The notes under the pieces are model-generated. The model was not told the DNA's origin. It worked only from the letters and a program-made list of their open reading frames with translations, and did not search any database. This document shows, in pieces, positions 24,745 to 34,840 of a stretch of DNA of 50,092 nucleotides; the first letter of the stretch is position 1; every line of letters starts with the position of its first letter. The translations under genes and the position numbers were made by a program. Location of the stretch: positions 1-50,092 of the forward strand of contig PBNV01000027.1 in NCBI GenBank assembly GCA_002723345.1. Direction: 5' to 3'. Source of the DNA: Rhodospirillaceae bacterium (lineage in GTDB: Bacteria; Pseudomonadota; Alphaproteobacteria; Rhodospirillales; UBA2165).

Positions 24745-27597
24745 TTAACCTGCCTTCCTCTGCTTGCGCGTTTTCAGCGGGAGATATTTCGCCAAATATT
24801 TTCCGGTGTAGCTTTCTGGGTTTATGGCAACATCTTCCGGTGTGCCGGTTGCAACGATTTGTCCGCCTTTATGACCGCCTCCAGGGCCAAGATCGACGAT
24901 AAAGTCAGCGGTTTTGATGACCTCGAGATTATGTTCGATGACGATCACAGTGTTGCCCTGGTCGACGAGCGCTTGTAGTACTTCGATCAGTTTTCGGACA
25001 TCTTCGAAGTGCAGGCCCGTAGTTGGTTCGTCCAGAATATAAAGTGTCTTTCCCGTCGCCTTCCTGGCCAATTCCTTGGCTAGTTTAACCCGTTGAGCCT
25101 CACCTCCAGACAGCGTTGTTGCTTGCTGGCCGATATGTATATAGCCCAAGCCTACCCTGTACATGGTCTCCATTTTTTCTCGGATTACCGGTACTGCTTT
25201 GAAGAAGTTGAGGCCTTCTTCCACAGTCATGTCCAGAACGTCGGCGATGGACTTGCCACGAAATTTGATCTCGAGAGTCTCCCGATTATATCGTTTGCCG
25301 TTACAGGAATCGCATTGGACATAAACGTCGGGTAGGAAGTGCATCTCGATCTTTATGACCCCGTCACCCTGGCAAGCTTCGCACCGACCACCTTTGACAT
25401 TGAATGAGAAGCGACCTGGTTTATATCCGCGCGTCTTGGCATCTGGAAGGCCGGCGAACCAGTCCCGGATGGGAGTAAAGGCACCGGTGTAAGTCGCCGG
25501 ATTTGAGCGCGGTGTGCGGCCAATGGGTGATTGGTCGATGTCCACCACTTTGTCTAAGAACTCGACACCGGTGAGCTTGTCATAGGCGCCGGGCAGAATT
25601 CGGGAGCCGTTCAATCGGCGGGCCAGCGCTTTATAAAGTGTCTCTAGAATTAAAGTCGATTTTCCGCCGCCGGAAACGCCGGTGATGCAAGAGAGGGTGC
25701 CCAGGGGGAATGCAACTTTCACGTTTTTTAGATTGTTCTCTCGCGCACCAGAGAGCATTAGTTTCTGGCCCGTATGTCCCTTACGGCGTTTGTCGGGAAT
25801 TTCGATTCGCCGAAATCCGGTAAGATACTGTCCTGTCAGGCTTTCTGGCGCCTTCATAACTTGCTCTGGTGTGCCACTAGCAACCACTTGACCACCATGT
25901 ATGCCCGCACCGGGTCCCATGTCCACCAGATAATCAGCACTTAGAATGGCGTCTTCGTCATGCTCCACTACGACAACGGAATTTCCCAAATCACGCAGCC
26001 GTTTCAGGGTTTCAAGGAGCCGGTTGTTATCCCGTTGATGCAGTCCAATGTATGGTTCATCAAGCACGTACAGCACTCCTGTAAGACCTGAACCTATTTG
26101 TGAAGCCAGCCGGATGCGCTGGCTCTCCCCGCCCGAAAGTGTGCGTGAAGCGCGCGAAAGGGTTAGATACTCCAACCCAACATTTTGCAGAAACCCAAGC
26201 CGTTCATTGATTTCTCGCAGGATGCGCCGGGCAATCTCGTTCTGACTCTTATTCAGAGTGGTGTGGAGCTGGGTAAACCACTCCCCGCACGCGTCGATGG
26301 ACATCTTCGCGACGTCACCAATATGTTTGCCGTCCAGCTTCACGGCCAGCGCTTCTGGTTTCAGACGGTTGCCGCCGCACGCATCGCAGCTGGTAACGGT
26401 TTGATACTTGGATAATTCTTCCCGGATCCACGACGAGTCCGTCTCCTGCCAGCGCCGCTCCAAATTCGGAATTACCCCTTCAAATGGCTTAGCGATGTCG
26501 TAAGATTGCTTGCCATCATCATAACGCATGGTCACGGCTGTCTTGACCGAGCCATACAGAATGACTTCCCGGAACTTCTTTTTGAGTTTATTCCAGCGCG
26601 TGCCCATCTCGAACCCGTATTGCTCGCAGAGGCTCTCTAATGTCTGATCATAATAATGCGAACTAGATGTTGCCCACGGTGCTATAGCCCCGTCCCTAAG
26701 TGACAAACTGTCCTCTGGGACGACGAGTTCGGGGTCGAAATACATCTTTGTACCAAGGCCATCACATGTTGGGCAGGCGCCGAACGGATTGTTGAATGAA
26801 AACAGCCGGGGCTCAATCTCATCGATTGTGAAGCCCGACACTGGACAGGCAAAATTTGCCGAGAAAGTCATTCGTTCTCCCGAGTCGGCATTCTCTGTGA
26901 ATGCCAGACCGTCTGCCAGTTCCAGGGCCGTTTCCAAACTGTCAGCGAGGCGCTGTTCAAGGTCTTCTCGCACCACTAGCCGGTCTACGACCACTTCGAT
27001 ATCGTGTTTCAAGTTCTTTTCGAGAACCGGGGCCTCGTCGATCTCGTAATGCTCGCCATCCACCTTGACTCGCTGAAAGCCTTTTTTGGCGAGCTCTTGT
27101 AATTCTCTTCGGTATTCTCCTTTCCGACCGCGCGCGATGGGCGCAAGCAGATAAAGGCGCGTTCCGTTCGCCATCGCCATCACGCGATCCACCATTTGTG
27201 AGACCGTCTGTGCTTCGATAGGCAGCCCCGTTGCCGGTGAATAGGGGATGCCGATACGGGCAAACATCAGCCGCATGTAGTCGTAAATTTCCGTGACCGT
27301 GCCGACTGTCGAGCGGGGGTTTCGTGACGTAGTCTTTTGCTCAATGGAAATCGCCGGGGACAGCCCCTCGATGGAGTCCACGTCCGGCTTTTGCATGAGT
27401 TCTAAGAATTGCCGGGCGTAGGCGGATAAACTCTCCACATAGCGCCGCTGTCCTTCTGCGTAGATGGTGTCGAACGCCAGGGACGACTTGCCCGAACCCG
27501 ACAGGCCGGTAATGACCGTCAGGGTGTCCCGCGGGATTTCAACGTCAACATTTTTCAAATTATGCTCGCGTGCGCCGCGGATATCTATGCTCGCCAT
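24745..27597 (-). CDS. uvrA: Excinuclease ABC subunit A
   Basis: A 950-residue DNA damage-recognition ATPase of nucleotide excision repair. It has two ABC modules: Walker [11 protein letters not shown] (about 33-42) and [11 protein letters not shown] (about 644-654), signatures [12 protein letters not shown] and [12 protein letters not shown], Walker B LYVLDEP and LYILDEP. The second zinc module is complete (CEAC ... CDSC, about 742-769). In the first, the leading pair is CPVSGF with Ser replacing the second Cys, while CPTCDGLG is intact; I believe this is common in alphaproteobacteria. AAAGG precedes the ATG. No alphaproteobacterial GTTC-N7-GTTC SOS box was seen upstream. Confidence 0.98.
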   Translation of the reverse strand: MASIDIRGAREHNLKNVDVEIPRDTLTVITGLSGSGKSSLAFDTIYAEGQRRYVESLSAYARQFLELMQKPDVDSIEGLSPAISIEQKTTSRNPRSTVGTVTEIYDYMRLMFARIGIPYSPATGLPIEAQTVSQMVDRVMAMANGTRLYLLAPIARGRKGEYRRELQELAKKGFQRVKVDGEHYEIDEAPVLEKNLKHDIEVVVDRLVVREDLEQRLADSLETALELADGLAFTENADSGERMTFSANFACPVSGFTIDEIEPRLFSFNNPFGACPTCDGLGTKMYFDPELVVPEDSLSLRDGAIAPWATSSSHYYDQTLESLCEQYGFEMGTRWNKLKKKFREVILYGSVKTAVTMRYDDGKQSYDIAKPFEGVIPNLERRWQETDSSWIREELSKYQTVTSCDACGGNRLKPEALAVKLDGKHIGDVAKMSIDACGEWFTQLHTTLNKSQNEIARRILREINERLGFLQNVGLEYLTLSRASRTLSGGESQRIRLASQIGSGLTGVLYVLDEPYIGLHQRDNNRLLETLKRLRDLGNSVVVVEHDEDAILSADYLVDMGPGAGIHGGQVVASGTPEQVMKAPESLTGQYLTGFRRIEIPDKRRKGHTGQKLMLSGARENNLKNVKVAFPLGTLSCITGVSGGGKSTLILETLYKALARRLNGSRILPGAYDKLTGVEFLDKVVDIDQSPIGRTPRSNPATYTGAFTPIRDWFAGLPDAKTRGYKPGRFSFNVKGGRCEACQGDGVIKIEMHFLPDVYVQCDSCNGKRYNRETLEIKFRGKSIADVLDMTVEEGLNFFKAVPVIREKMETMYRVGLGYIHIGQQATTLSGGEAQRVKLAKELARKATGKTLYILDEPTTGLHFEDVRKLIEVLQALVDQGNTVIVIEHNLEVIKTADFIVDLGPGGGHKGGQIVATGTPEDVAINPESYTGKYLAKYLPLKTRKQRKAG

Positions 27598-27651
27598 GAA
27601 CCTTTATATGGACTGCCGGATGGTAAAAAGCGAGTCCGGAGTTGGGCAAAA

Positions 27652-28836
27652 TCACGCCATCTTTGTGTTCTCTGCACTCAATGAGTTTCCGTAAAAGGCC
27701 AATATCATCATCAGGAACGCGATGGTGCCGGCCGCGAGGTACATGGTGCCGAAGTTTGTCCAGGAGATAAGAAAACCGGCGCTCAGAGGGGAAATTGTCT
27801 GTGCGAAACGAAGGGCGAGGCCGTTCGCAGAGGCGAAGGTGGCCCGAAGATCGTCTGGCGCTAGTTCAAAAAGATGAACCTGCAGCAGGGGGCGGGTAAC
27901 GCCGAAGCCAGCACCGTAACAAAAAGCAGCGAATATGACGCCGAGCGGGCCTGTTACGAGAGGAATCGAGACAATTCCCAGGCCGAGAACGAAGAATGAT
28001 GATACCACCAGAGACCGGCTTGAGAACTTGAGCGTCAGTTGGTTCAAAAAGGACGCCGTGAGAGCACCGGAGAGGGCGCGCGCGGCGATGATAACTCCAA
28101 TGAGTAATGGGCCTGAGCCAAAGGTTGAGGCCAAAAAAGATGGGATGTAGGAGACGAAGGCACCAAAGCCCACGAAGATATACCCGAACGTAAAAAAGCA
28201 TAGTTCGACCACTCGGCGGTCGGCTAGATGTTTCCATGCGTGGGCCGCATAATTCGTTTTTTTGGCTTTTTTTGGCGGCGAAATATTTTTCAGATAAAAA
28301 TAAATGTAGAGAGAGAGAGGCAGGCCCATAAGGGCCGCCATAAACGGGAGATACCAGATTAGAAAAGCCAACAGGCCTCCGATCAAGGGAAGGACGCCAC
28401 TGCCAATGCCTTGAACCACGCCGGTCCATCCCATGACGGTTAGCCGGTCCCGTCCCGAGAATAGATCGGGGACCAGCGCTATATTGAGGGTGGCGATGGC
28501 GCTTGCCCCGATGCCTTGCAAAAACCGAAGCGCGATGATTGTCTCCGTGTTAGGTGCCAGGCTGATCGCCCCCCCACAGAGAGAAAACAGGATCATCGAC
28601 GGTAGCAGCACAGCCTTCTTGCTAAATCGGTCTGCGAGGTAGCCAAAGATTGGGACGAAAAGAAGAGCGGGCACGGTATAGGTCGACATGACCACCCAGC
28701 CAATATCCCGGTTTGATATGCCGAATTCTTCCTGCAACACGGGGAGGGCGGGACCCACGATCGGCATGGCTAAAAGGCTCACAAACGTTGTGGTGATAAC
28801 GATGTTTAAACCGTGGCTGAATTGTAGGCGGCCCAT
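27652..28836 (-). CDS. MFS transporter
   Basis: A 394-residue, twelve-helix major facilitator protein. The loop between helices 2 and 3 reads GYLADRFSKKAVLLPSM (about 64-80), the MFS motif A in the drug/proton-antiporter form, and FLQGIGASAIATLNIALVPD (about 108-127) is the motif-B region. The midpoint has a basic loop (KNISPPKKAKK, about 187-197). Such proteins export drugs or metabolites; the substrate is unknown. It lies between uvrA and a divergent reductase gene and separates uvrA from ssb, which are usually neighbours in alphaproteobacteria. Confidence 0.88.
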   Translation of the reverse strand: MGRLQFSHGLNIVITTTFVSLLAMPIVGPALPVLQEEFGISNRDIGWVVMSTYTVPALLFVPIFGYLADRFSKKAVLLPSMILFSLCGGAISLAPNTETIIALRFLQGIGASAIATLNIALVPDLFSGRDRLTVMGWTGVVQGIGSGVLPLIGGLLAFLIWYLPFMAALMGLPLSLYIYFYLKNISPPKKAKKTNYAAHAWKHLADRRVVELCFFTFGYIFVGFGAFVSYIPSFLASTFGSGPLLIGVIIAARALSGALTASFLNQLTLKFSSRSLVVSSFFVLGLGIVSIPLVTGPLGVIFAAFCYGAGFGVTRPLLQVHLFELAPDDLRATFASANGLALRFAQTISPLSAGFLISWTNFGTMYLAAGTIAFLMMILAFYGNSLSAENTKMA

Positions 28837-29020
28837 GTCTGTTCAATAAAGCCTGACAGGCAGCGCGGAAAGTCATTTGTTCCTCTGGTGAAATGGCATC
28901 AAAATGTTGACTTCCCAAGCCGTGTCACGTTGGGTATATCTCTACTCGCTTCGTAAATCGGCACCATAAAGTGCAGACAAAAACAGGTTTGATTTGGCCA
29001 AGACTCCAAGGACACAAAAT

Positions 29021-29995
29021 ATGGACACGCTCACCCTCAAGGTACAGGAAATCGAACAACTCACATCAAGTATCAAAAAGTTTGTTTTTCAGGCGCCCAA
29101 CGCTGCTGATTTACCCTCTTTTAGTGCGGGGGCCCACATTGATTTGCAGTTGGAAAACGGGCTCATCAAATCCTATTCCTTGGCCAACGACCCGAGCGAG
29201 ACCAATCGCTATGTTACCGCCATTCTGCGAGAAGCCGACGGCGCTGGCGGCTCGATCTACATGCACGATGAGGTGTCCGTCGGAGATGAATTGACAGCCA
29301 CGCCGCCGCAAAACAGTTTCGAAATTTCAGATGACGCCAGCCAGCATATCTTCCTCGCGGGCGGTATTGGAATCACCCCGCTCCTGGCGATGGGCTATAC
29401 ACTGGTGGCAAAGGGCAAAGACTGTCATTTGCATTATTGCAGCAAGTCCGTCGAGGAAACCGCTTTTATGGACGAAGTTAAGGCCCTCTTTGGAGACAAT
29501 CACACATTCTACCATGACGGCGGCAACCCGGCCAACGGGATTGATTTGACAGAGACTTTTTCCGCTCAGCCGGACGGGGCGCATGTCTACATTTGCGGGC
29601 CTGCCGGACTTTTGAATGCTGCCCGGGAAGCCACCAGCCATTGGCGCGACGGCTCGGTTCATTTCGAGCTCTTCTCAAGCGCTAAGACGGAGGAAGAAAA
29701 AGCTGCCGATGCGGCTCAGGCTGAGGGTGATGGCGCTTTTGAGATCGAACTTGCTCAGTCGGGTAAAACGCTGACGGTGCCGGCAGACAAATCGATCCTT
29801 CAGGTTCTCTGGGATAATGACATTGAGGTTCTACACGCCTGCGAAGAAGGCTGGTGCGGCAACTGCGTCGTTGATTATTTGAGCGGTGGTGTGGATCACA
29901 GGGACGAGGTGTTGGACGATACCGATCGGGAGACAAAAATACAGGTTTGCATCTCTCGAGCACTCCCTGGAGAGAAGATCGTTTTGGATTTGTAG
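29021..29995 (+). CDS. Phthalate-dioxygenase-reductase-type oxidoreductase (FMN/NAD, 2Fe-2S)
   Basis: A 324-residue electron-transfer enzyme. I use the ATG at 29021, preceded by AAGGA; the 9 residues before it in frame are not family-like. Order of parts: flavin domain with KSYSLAND (about 52-59), NAD domain with AGGIGITPLLAMGYT (about 111-125) and CGPAGLL (about 194-200), then a C-terminal plant-type ferredoxin with Cys in HACEEGWCGNC (about 278-288) and a last Cys in QVCIS. This layout is that of VanB and phthalate dioxygenase reductase, partners of Rieske oxygenases. No oxygenase is adjacent; Rieske subunits occur 14 kb downstream. Confidence 0.88.
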   Translation: MDTLTLKVQEIEQLTSSIKKFVFQAPNAADLPSFSAGAHIDLQLENGLIKSYSLANDPSETNRYVTAILREADGAGGSIYMHDEVSVGDELTATPPQNSFEISDDASQHIFLAGGIGITPLLAMGYTLVAKGKDCHLHYCSKSVEETAFMDEVKALFGDNHTFYHDGGNPANGIDLTETFSAQPDGAHVYICGPAGLLNAAREATSHWRDGSVHFELFSSAKTEEEKAADAAQAEGDGAFEIELAQSGKTLTVPADKSILQVLWDNDIEVLHACEEGWCGNCVVDYLSGGVDHRDEVLDDTDRETKIQVCISRALPGEKIVLDL

Positions 29996-30268
29996 GGCCG
30001 TGTTGCTTAGCTTTTAGCCGCTGTTGATACCAGAATTGGCTTTGGCCCTGCGACTTGAATACCGGTCAGGCCCATATTGGAGAGGTTTGTGCGTGAGTAG
30101 TCGCCTCTCCCCCGGGGTACGTGCGACCTTGTGCGCTAATCTGATTGGACAACCAAACAGTCTTGATCCGTGTCGGGACGTCTATAAGAAATTGATGGTG
30201 TGTGTCGTGCGGAATCGCGCTACAAAAGTATGATCGGAATTTAAACATCCAGTATTATTGGGGGTCCT

Positions 30269-30751
30269 ATGGCAGGTAGTATTAATAAAGTTATTTTGGT
30301 CGGAAACCTCGGCCGTGATCCTGAAGTCCGGTTTTCTCAGGACGGTAATAAGATCGTCAACATGTCCCTAGCAACTTCGGAAAGTTGGACAGACCGAAGC
30401 TCTGGTGAGCGACGGGAAAAAACAGAATGGCACCGTGTTGTAATTTTCAACGACCGGCTTGCCGAGGTTGCGGAGAAATATCTCAACAAAGGATCCAAAG
30501 TCTATCTTGAGGGTCAGCTGCAGACGCGGAAATGGACTGGAAACGACGGTGTAGAAAAGTATACGACGGAAGTCGTTCTCAACCGGTTCCGGGGGGAGCT
30601 TACAATGCTCGACTCCCGTAGTGGCGCAGGCGGCGGAGACTATGGCGGTGGTGATGAACCCGAGTACGTCTCTCCGGATGCATCGAGCGCTGCAGGGGGT
30701 GCCCAGGGGGGTGGTGTAGGAGATGACTTGGATGATGAAATCCCGTTTTAG
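30269..30751 (+). CDS. ssb: Single-stranded DNA-binding protein
   Basis: A 160-residue SSB. The OB-fold spans about 1-112, opening [20 protein letters not shown] and including [20 protein letters not shown] (about 51-70) and [15 protein letters not shown] (about 75-89). A Gly-rich linker follows, and the C-terminus ends in the acidic tip DDEIPF that docks repair and replication partners. GGGGG lies about 5 nt before the ATG. gyrA, four genes downstream, is a usual alphaproteobacterial neighbour. Confidence 0.97.
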   Translation: MAGSINKVILVGNLGRDPEVRFSQDGNKIVNMSLATSESWTDRSSGERREKTEWHRVVIFNDRLAEVAEKYLNKGSKVYLEGQLQTRKWTGNDGVEKYTTEVVLNRFRGELTMLDSRSGAGGGDYGGGDEPEYVSPDASSAAGGAQGGGVGDDLDDEIPF

Positions 30752-30796
30752 TCGCTCAGGTGCCGTCAGATAAAAAAAGACTGATTGGATTATAAT

Positions 30797-31630
30797 ATGA
30801 ACGCTCTTCGGCAGGGCATAATATCCCGCCTCAAGGCTGCAGCATTAGACCGTGACCGGGAGATGGATTTGGCTGCAGTTGCTCTTTTGCTGGCCCAAGC
30901 GGATTTTCCCAGCGAACCTCTTGCCCCATTTCAGGAACACTTAGATCATCTCGTGATAGATTTGTCCGGCGCCGGGGAGGACGTGGACCATGTTCAGGAT
31001 AGGGCGTCAGCTTTATCGGAGGTACTGTTCCGCATGCATGGCTATAAAGGTGATACCGAGACTTACGATGATATACAAAACGCTAATCTCATGCGCGTGA
31101 TCGATCGTCGAAAGGGGTTGCCAGTGGCGCTTGGCATTTTGCTCATCCATATGGCGCGAGCCCAAAGGTGGTCCATCACGGGTCTGAATTTTCCCGGCCA
31201 CTTTCTCTTGAGGCTAACGCATGCCGGGGAGCAAGCCATAATTGATCCATTTCGTAAGGCGAAGCGACTGACCGCCGAAAATCTGGTTGGTCTGGTCACA
31301 CAGGTGCAGGGGCCAGGCGCTAAAATGCATGCCAAATATCTTAAATCCGTGAACGACCGGGATATTTTATTGCGACTTCAAAATAATATTAAGACGAGAG
31401 CACTGGCTGCCGGGGATACGGATCACGCGCTCGAGGTCCTAGAGACCATGACGTTGATCTCGCCGGACAGCGCTAATGTGGTTTCTGAACTCGCCATTCT
31501 CGAGGCGGAAGCAGGCAATTTCAAGCAAGCGCTGGACCGGCTCACCTCCTTTTTGGCGCACCGCCAGGGACATCCAGAAGAAGACCAAATAGTGGCACTT
31601 TCGAAAAACCTCAAGCGGCGCCTGAACTAA
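30797..31630 (+). CDS. SirB1-family protein (transglutaminase-like plus TPR)
   Basis: A 277-residue cytoplasmic protein. The N-terminal two thirds match the SirB1 transglutaminase-like fold: ANLMRVIDRRKGLPVALGIL (about 97-116), then ITGLNFPGHFLLRL (about 129-142), where family members keep His but the canonical transglutaminase Cys is replaced. The C-terminal part (about 190-265) is TPR-like (DHALEVLETMTLISPDSANV). The true role is unknown; SirB1 proteins have no proven activity. An alternative TTG start lies at 30785. It precedes an alpha/beta hydrolase by 9 nt. Confidence 0.85.
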   Translation: MNALRQGIISRLKAAALDRDREMDLAAVALLLAQADFPSEPLAPFQEHLDHLVIDLSGAGEDVDHVQDRASALSEVLFRMHGYKGDTETYDDIQNANLMRVIDRRKGLPVALGILLIHMARAQRWSITGLNFPGHFLLRLTHAGEQAIIDPFRKAKRLTAENLVGLVTQVQGPGAKMHAKYLKSVNDRDILLRLQNNIKTRALAAGDTDHALEVLETMTLISPDSANVVSELAILEAEAGNFKQALDRLTSFLAHRQGHPEEDQIVALSKNLKRRLN

Positions 31631-31639
31631 CGGGACCCT

Positions 31640-32416
31640 ATGGATCTCAACCATCAATGTTTTGAGACCGAGACCTCCGGCAACACGCTTGTAATCCTGC
31701 ATGGATTGTTTGGCTCTGCTCGGAACTGGAATGGTCTCGCCCGCCGATTGTCGGATGCGCATAAGGTAATCGTTGTGGATATGCCCAATCATGGGGGGTC
31801 CCCGTGGCTGGATCATGCGGATTACGTGACCATGGCTGACGCCGTCGCAGTGTTTATGGACACAGAGGGGCTGGCAGGGGCCACGGTCTTAGGCCATAGC
31901 ATGGGCGGTAAAGCGGCGATGGTGCTGTCGATGGCACGGCCTGACTTGGTTGCTGGACTGATCGTCGCCGATATTGCGCCTGTCCACTACGCGCACAGAA
32001 ACGACCTGTATATCGAAGCCATGGAAGCGGTTGATTTGACAAGCCTGAAGACTCGTTCGGACGCCGATGCACAATTGGCGCCTTATGTTGAGGATGCTGG
32101 TCTAAGGGGCTTTTTCCTTCTTAACCTGGTGCAGGAGGGAGAGGCATTTCATTGGCGGATTAACCTGGCGGGCCTAAAGCAAATGATGCCTGCACTCCAG
32201 AGCTTTCCACATATGGCCGATGGAAGCCTTTATGACGGCCCCGCTCTGTTTTTGGGCGGCGAGAGGTCCTCCTTTATTTTACCCAAACATCTCACCGTAA
32301 TTCGATCCTATTTTCCCTACGCCCGTCATAAAGAAATTAGAGGAGCTGGCCATTGGATTCATACGGACCAACCTATGGCTGTGGATGCCGCGGTTCGTGA
32401 ATTCCTGAGTGCATGA
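31640..32416 (+). CDS. Alpha/beta hydrolase (YbfF-like esterase)
   Basis: A 258-residue serine hydrolase. NTLVILHGLFGSARNWNGLA (about 15-34) gives the HG oxyanion region; VLGHSMGGKAAM (about 85-96) holds the nucleophilic Ser in GxSxG; the late GAGHWIHTDQP (about 235-245) supplies the catalytic His. The pattern VDMPNHGGSP is close to YbfF-type acyl-thioesterase/esterases. The substrate is unknown. It probably forms an operon with the SirB1-like gene and converges with the GT8-like gene downstream. Confidence 0.87.
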   Translation: MDLNHQCFETETSGNTLVILHGLFGSARNWNGLARRLSDAHKVIVVDMPNHGGSPWLDHADYVTMADAVAVFMDTEGLAGATVLGHSMGGKAAMVLSMARPDLVAGLIVADIAPVHYAHRNDLYIEAMEAVDLTSLKTRSDADAQLAPYVEDAGLRGFFLLNLVQEGEAFHWRINLAGLKQMMPALQSFPHMADGSLYDGPALFLGGERSSFILPKHLTVIRSYFPYARHKEIRGAGHWIHTDQPMAVDAAVREFLSA

Positions 32417-32509
32417 CAATTTGCTGAAGTGCCCTTCTTGAGGGTGTGTTTCCGTAAGAAGTTTGGAAATCAGAGTCGGGCCGGCGGGATGCTCTACCCC
32501 GGCCAGGTC

Positions 32510-33205
32510 CTAATGCGATTTGCTCGGGTCAGCACCAGAAAAGAGCATCCTCTCACGTTCTTCAAACCATAGGCTCGCATACCCGCAGTCCCTATGGGTG
32601 TCAAAATACGGTCCACCAGAGGTAAAGTGCAGGTTGGAGATATCGGAAACTGATTGTTCAGGGTCATAGTCGACGAGGTGATTCCAACGCTTCGGAAGCC
32701 CGCCAATAAGCTTTTCTTGTTTCAACCAATGAAACCGATGTAACTCCAGACCGGGAGCCATGTTGACATAATCCGGTGTAAGGCTGGTGCATTTTGCCGT
32801 GTTAAAAAGCATCACGCTAGACCAATTTTTCTTTTCATATTGGGTTTGAGGCTGATTTAGGAATTTCGTGTCTTCAGGTGGCCGGTGGTCGTGTTTTACG
32901 CATTGAACGGCATATTGTTCGTCCCTGAGGTTCCACAGGTTGGCAATGTCGTCGAGCACAAGCATGTCGCAATCCATGAAGAGAGCCCAGCCCTTGTAGT
33001 CGCACAAGTGAGGCACCAGGAACCGCGAGAACGAGAAGTCAGTGGACTGCAGATTGTGCCGGTCCCGCCACATCAACCCGTCTAGTTGGTCCAGCATGAG
33101 TGGCGTAACAGAGACTGGCGCACTTGCGCGCGCCTGAATGGAATGGTTAAGCACATGAAATGCTACCGTTTCCCGCGGATCATAACCAACAAAAACTCGG
33201 ATCAT
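32510..33205 (-). CDS. Putative glycosyltransferase (GT8-like)
   Basis: A 231-residue protein resembling short GT8-type glycosyltransferases. MIRVFVGYDPRETVAFHVLN (1-20) is the opening strand and loop; WALFMDCDMLVLDDIANLW (about 73-91) contains the DxD-like metal site (DCD) typical of GT-A enzymes; NWSSVMLFNTAKC (about 126-138) and the later NHLVDYDPEQ fit the acceptor side. No membrane segment or signal. Donor and acceptor are unknown. It is a single gene between an esterase and an MFS gene. Confidence 0.75.
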   Translation of the reverse strand: MIRVFVGYDPRETVAFHVLNHSIQARASAPVSVTPLMLDQLDGLMWRDRHNLQSTDFSFSRFLVPHLCDYKGWALFMDCDMLVLDDIANLWNLRDEQYAVQCVKHDHRPPEDTKFLNQPQTQYEKKNWSSVMLFNTAKCTSLTPDYVNMAPGLELHRFHWLKQEKLIGGLPKRWNHLVDYDPEQSVSDISNLHFTSGGPYFDTHRDCGYASLWFEERERMLFSGADPSKSH

Positions 33206-33263
33206 ATTTAGACCCTCGAATGGGATTTAGCCAGATAGTGCTTGCCGGTTGAGCTCCGGATAA

Positions 33264-34502
33264 TCAACCGTTCATATCCTTCGATCTGCAAACCGTTTCG
33301 TTGCGGCTGGGACTATTCATTGCTGTTTTTTTCCAAAGTGCGAGCCAGAAGACCGCAACTATAACAACCCCGATCATAGGCAACGTTGCCATATTGACCC
33401 AGTTCCAACCCATGAAGTGATAAAGAGTGCCAGAAAAGAGTGACGAAATTGCCATTCCCGTGAAGACAATAAAGTCGTTGGTTCCCTGTACCTTGGCCCG
33501 CTCCGAAGCCGTATGGACTTCGGTGAGCAGTGTTGTCCCGCCTGTGAACGCAAAGTTCCACCCGATCCCGAGCAAAAATAATGAGAGCCAGAAATGCGGG
33601 AGCGTCGTACCAGCCAAGGCGACCATGACCGCTGCAAATTGAAGGAAGGCGCCAAGAGATACCGTTTTGAGGACACCGATGCGATTGATTAACGATCCGG
33701 TAAAGAACCCTGGCGCAAACATGCCGACGACATGCCATTGAATGACGACCTTAACATCGTGAATAATGTATTCGTTTCCAAGTTGCATTGAAATCGGCGT
33801 GGCCGTCATCAGAAAATTCATCACGGCATACCCGAACGTGGCCGAGACAATGGCAACCACCGCAACAGGCAAGAATAGAATTTTGTGAAGTGGCCGTCCA
33901 CTGTCCGCATATTCTTCCGTTGTCAGCTTGGGAATGTCTATCCCGAGGACAATGAAGCCGGAGGCGAGCGTAAAGCCGATCAAGGCGCCGAAGCTGCCGA
34001 CGAACTCGGTTGATCCGATGAGATCCTTTGCCCTCACCGCAGCCTCCGGGCCAATAAAGGCACCAAACACACCGGCGGCAATCACCAACGAGATGGCTTT
34101 GGCTTTGAATTCATCCGGCGCTGCATCCGCGACTGCAAAGCGGTATTGCTGGGCGGCGCCTGAATAGAGGCCAAACAGGAAGATCCCGATATTAAATATG
34201 GTAAAACTATTCTCTGAGAGTGCGTACATACAGATGCCACCACCAATGGCCCCAATCAGGGAGGAGATGACAAATCCTGTCTTACGGCCAAGCCAGCGCA
34301 TCAACTGCGCTGCCGGAATGGTTCCCGAGGCGGTGCCAACTAGCATCATGGTTATCGGCACAGTCAGCAGCGCTGACGCTTCGCCTAGCAAATTGATGGC
34401 TGCAAGGGCGGCCACCAGAAATGTTAATCCACGACCACTATTAAAAAGGGCCTGGCAGATCGCCAAAACAAAGACATTTCTTTTATCGCGGTAAGAAGCC
34501 AT
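33264..34502 (-). CDS. MFS transporter
   Basis: A 412-residue major facilitator protein with twelve hydrophobic segments. I take the ATG at 34502 (GAGG 5 nt upstream), giving MASYRDKRNVFVLAICQALF; the frame is open to 34544. The loop after helix 2 reads AAQLMRWLGRKTGFVISS (about 64-81), and the seventh helix begins after a long central loop with LTTEEYADSGRPLHK (about 187-201). It lacks features of a known substrate class. It is divergent from gyrA, with 338 nt between them. Confidence 0.88.
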   Translation of the reverse strand: MASYRDKRNVFVLAICQALFNSGRGLTFLVAALAAINLLGEASALLTVPITMMLVGTASGTIPAAQLMRWLGRKTGFVISSLIGAIGGGICMYALSENSFTIFNIGIFLFGLYSGAAQQYRFAVADAAPDEFKAKAISLVIAAGVFGAFIGPEAAVRAKDLIGSTEFVGSFGALIGFTLASGFIVLGIDIPKLTTEEYADSGRPLHKILFLPVAVVAIVSATFGYAVMNFLMTATPISMQLGNEYIIHDVKVVIQWHVVGMFAPGFFTGSLINRIGVLKTVSLGAFLQFAAVMVALAGTTLPHFWLSLFLLGIGWNFAFTGGTTLLTEVHTASERAKVQGTNDFIVFTGMAISSLFSGTLYHFMGWNWVNMATLPMIGVVIVAVFWLALWKKTAMNSPSRNETVCRSKDMNG

Positions 34503-34840
34503 GAGACCTCGGAAGTACCCGAGAGGCCTGTGTCTAGCAAGCACTCATATTAACAATAAATGTAGAGAGTCTAGAAAAACAACAAGCCCGATTCTGTGGA
34601 TTCTAGAATATTTGGCGTGCGCTGCATCACACGCCATCGATGAGCCTGATCTTGGTAGATTTTGGTGAAAAAAACGATTTAAAAACAATGGGTTATTATT
34701 TAAATTCTTGATCAAAGTTTGCTGTCCGGCGAGTTGTTGAAATGCCTGTTTTCTGGTACATGTTGCGTGATAGTTCTCTTGCTGGTTAGAGGCTCTATCG
34801 GCCCGCTAAGAGACATACAAACGACCTAAAGGATGGGCTT
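34503..34840. other. 338-nt intergenic region between divergent MFS and gyrA
   Basis: No credible gene. It holds a 7-bp hairpin (TGGCGTG 34613-34619 with CACGCCA 34630-34636), a 10-nt palindrome ATTCTAGAAT (34600-34609), and an AT-rich stretch (about 34665-34715) that probably contains the gyrA and MFS promoters. AAGGA near 34829-34833 serves the gyrA TTG. I cannot place the promoter boxes with confidence. Confidence 0.5.

Noticed and set aside
30079..30110. GGAGAGG/CCTCTCC stem as a terminator or ssb control element
   Set aside because: Large 18-nt loop and no T run; too weak to annotate.
30024..30233. 69-codon frame between the reductase gene and ssb
   Set aside because: No clear ribosome site and a product without recognisable features; more likely the ssb leader.
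32479..32504. GGCCGG/CCGGCC stem between convergent genes as a terminator
   Set aside because: No T run on either side; chance pairing in GC-rich sequence is likely.
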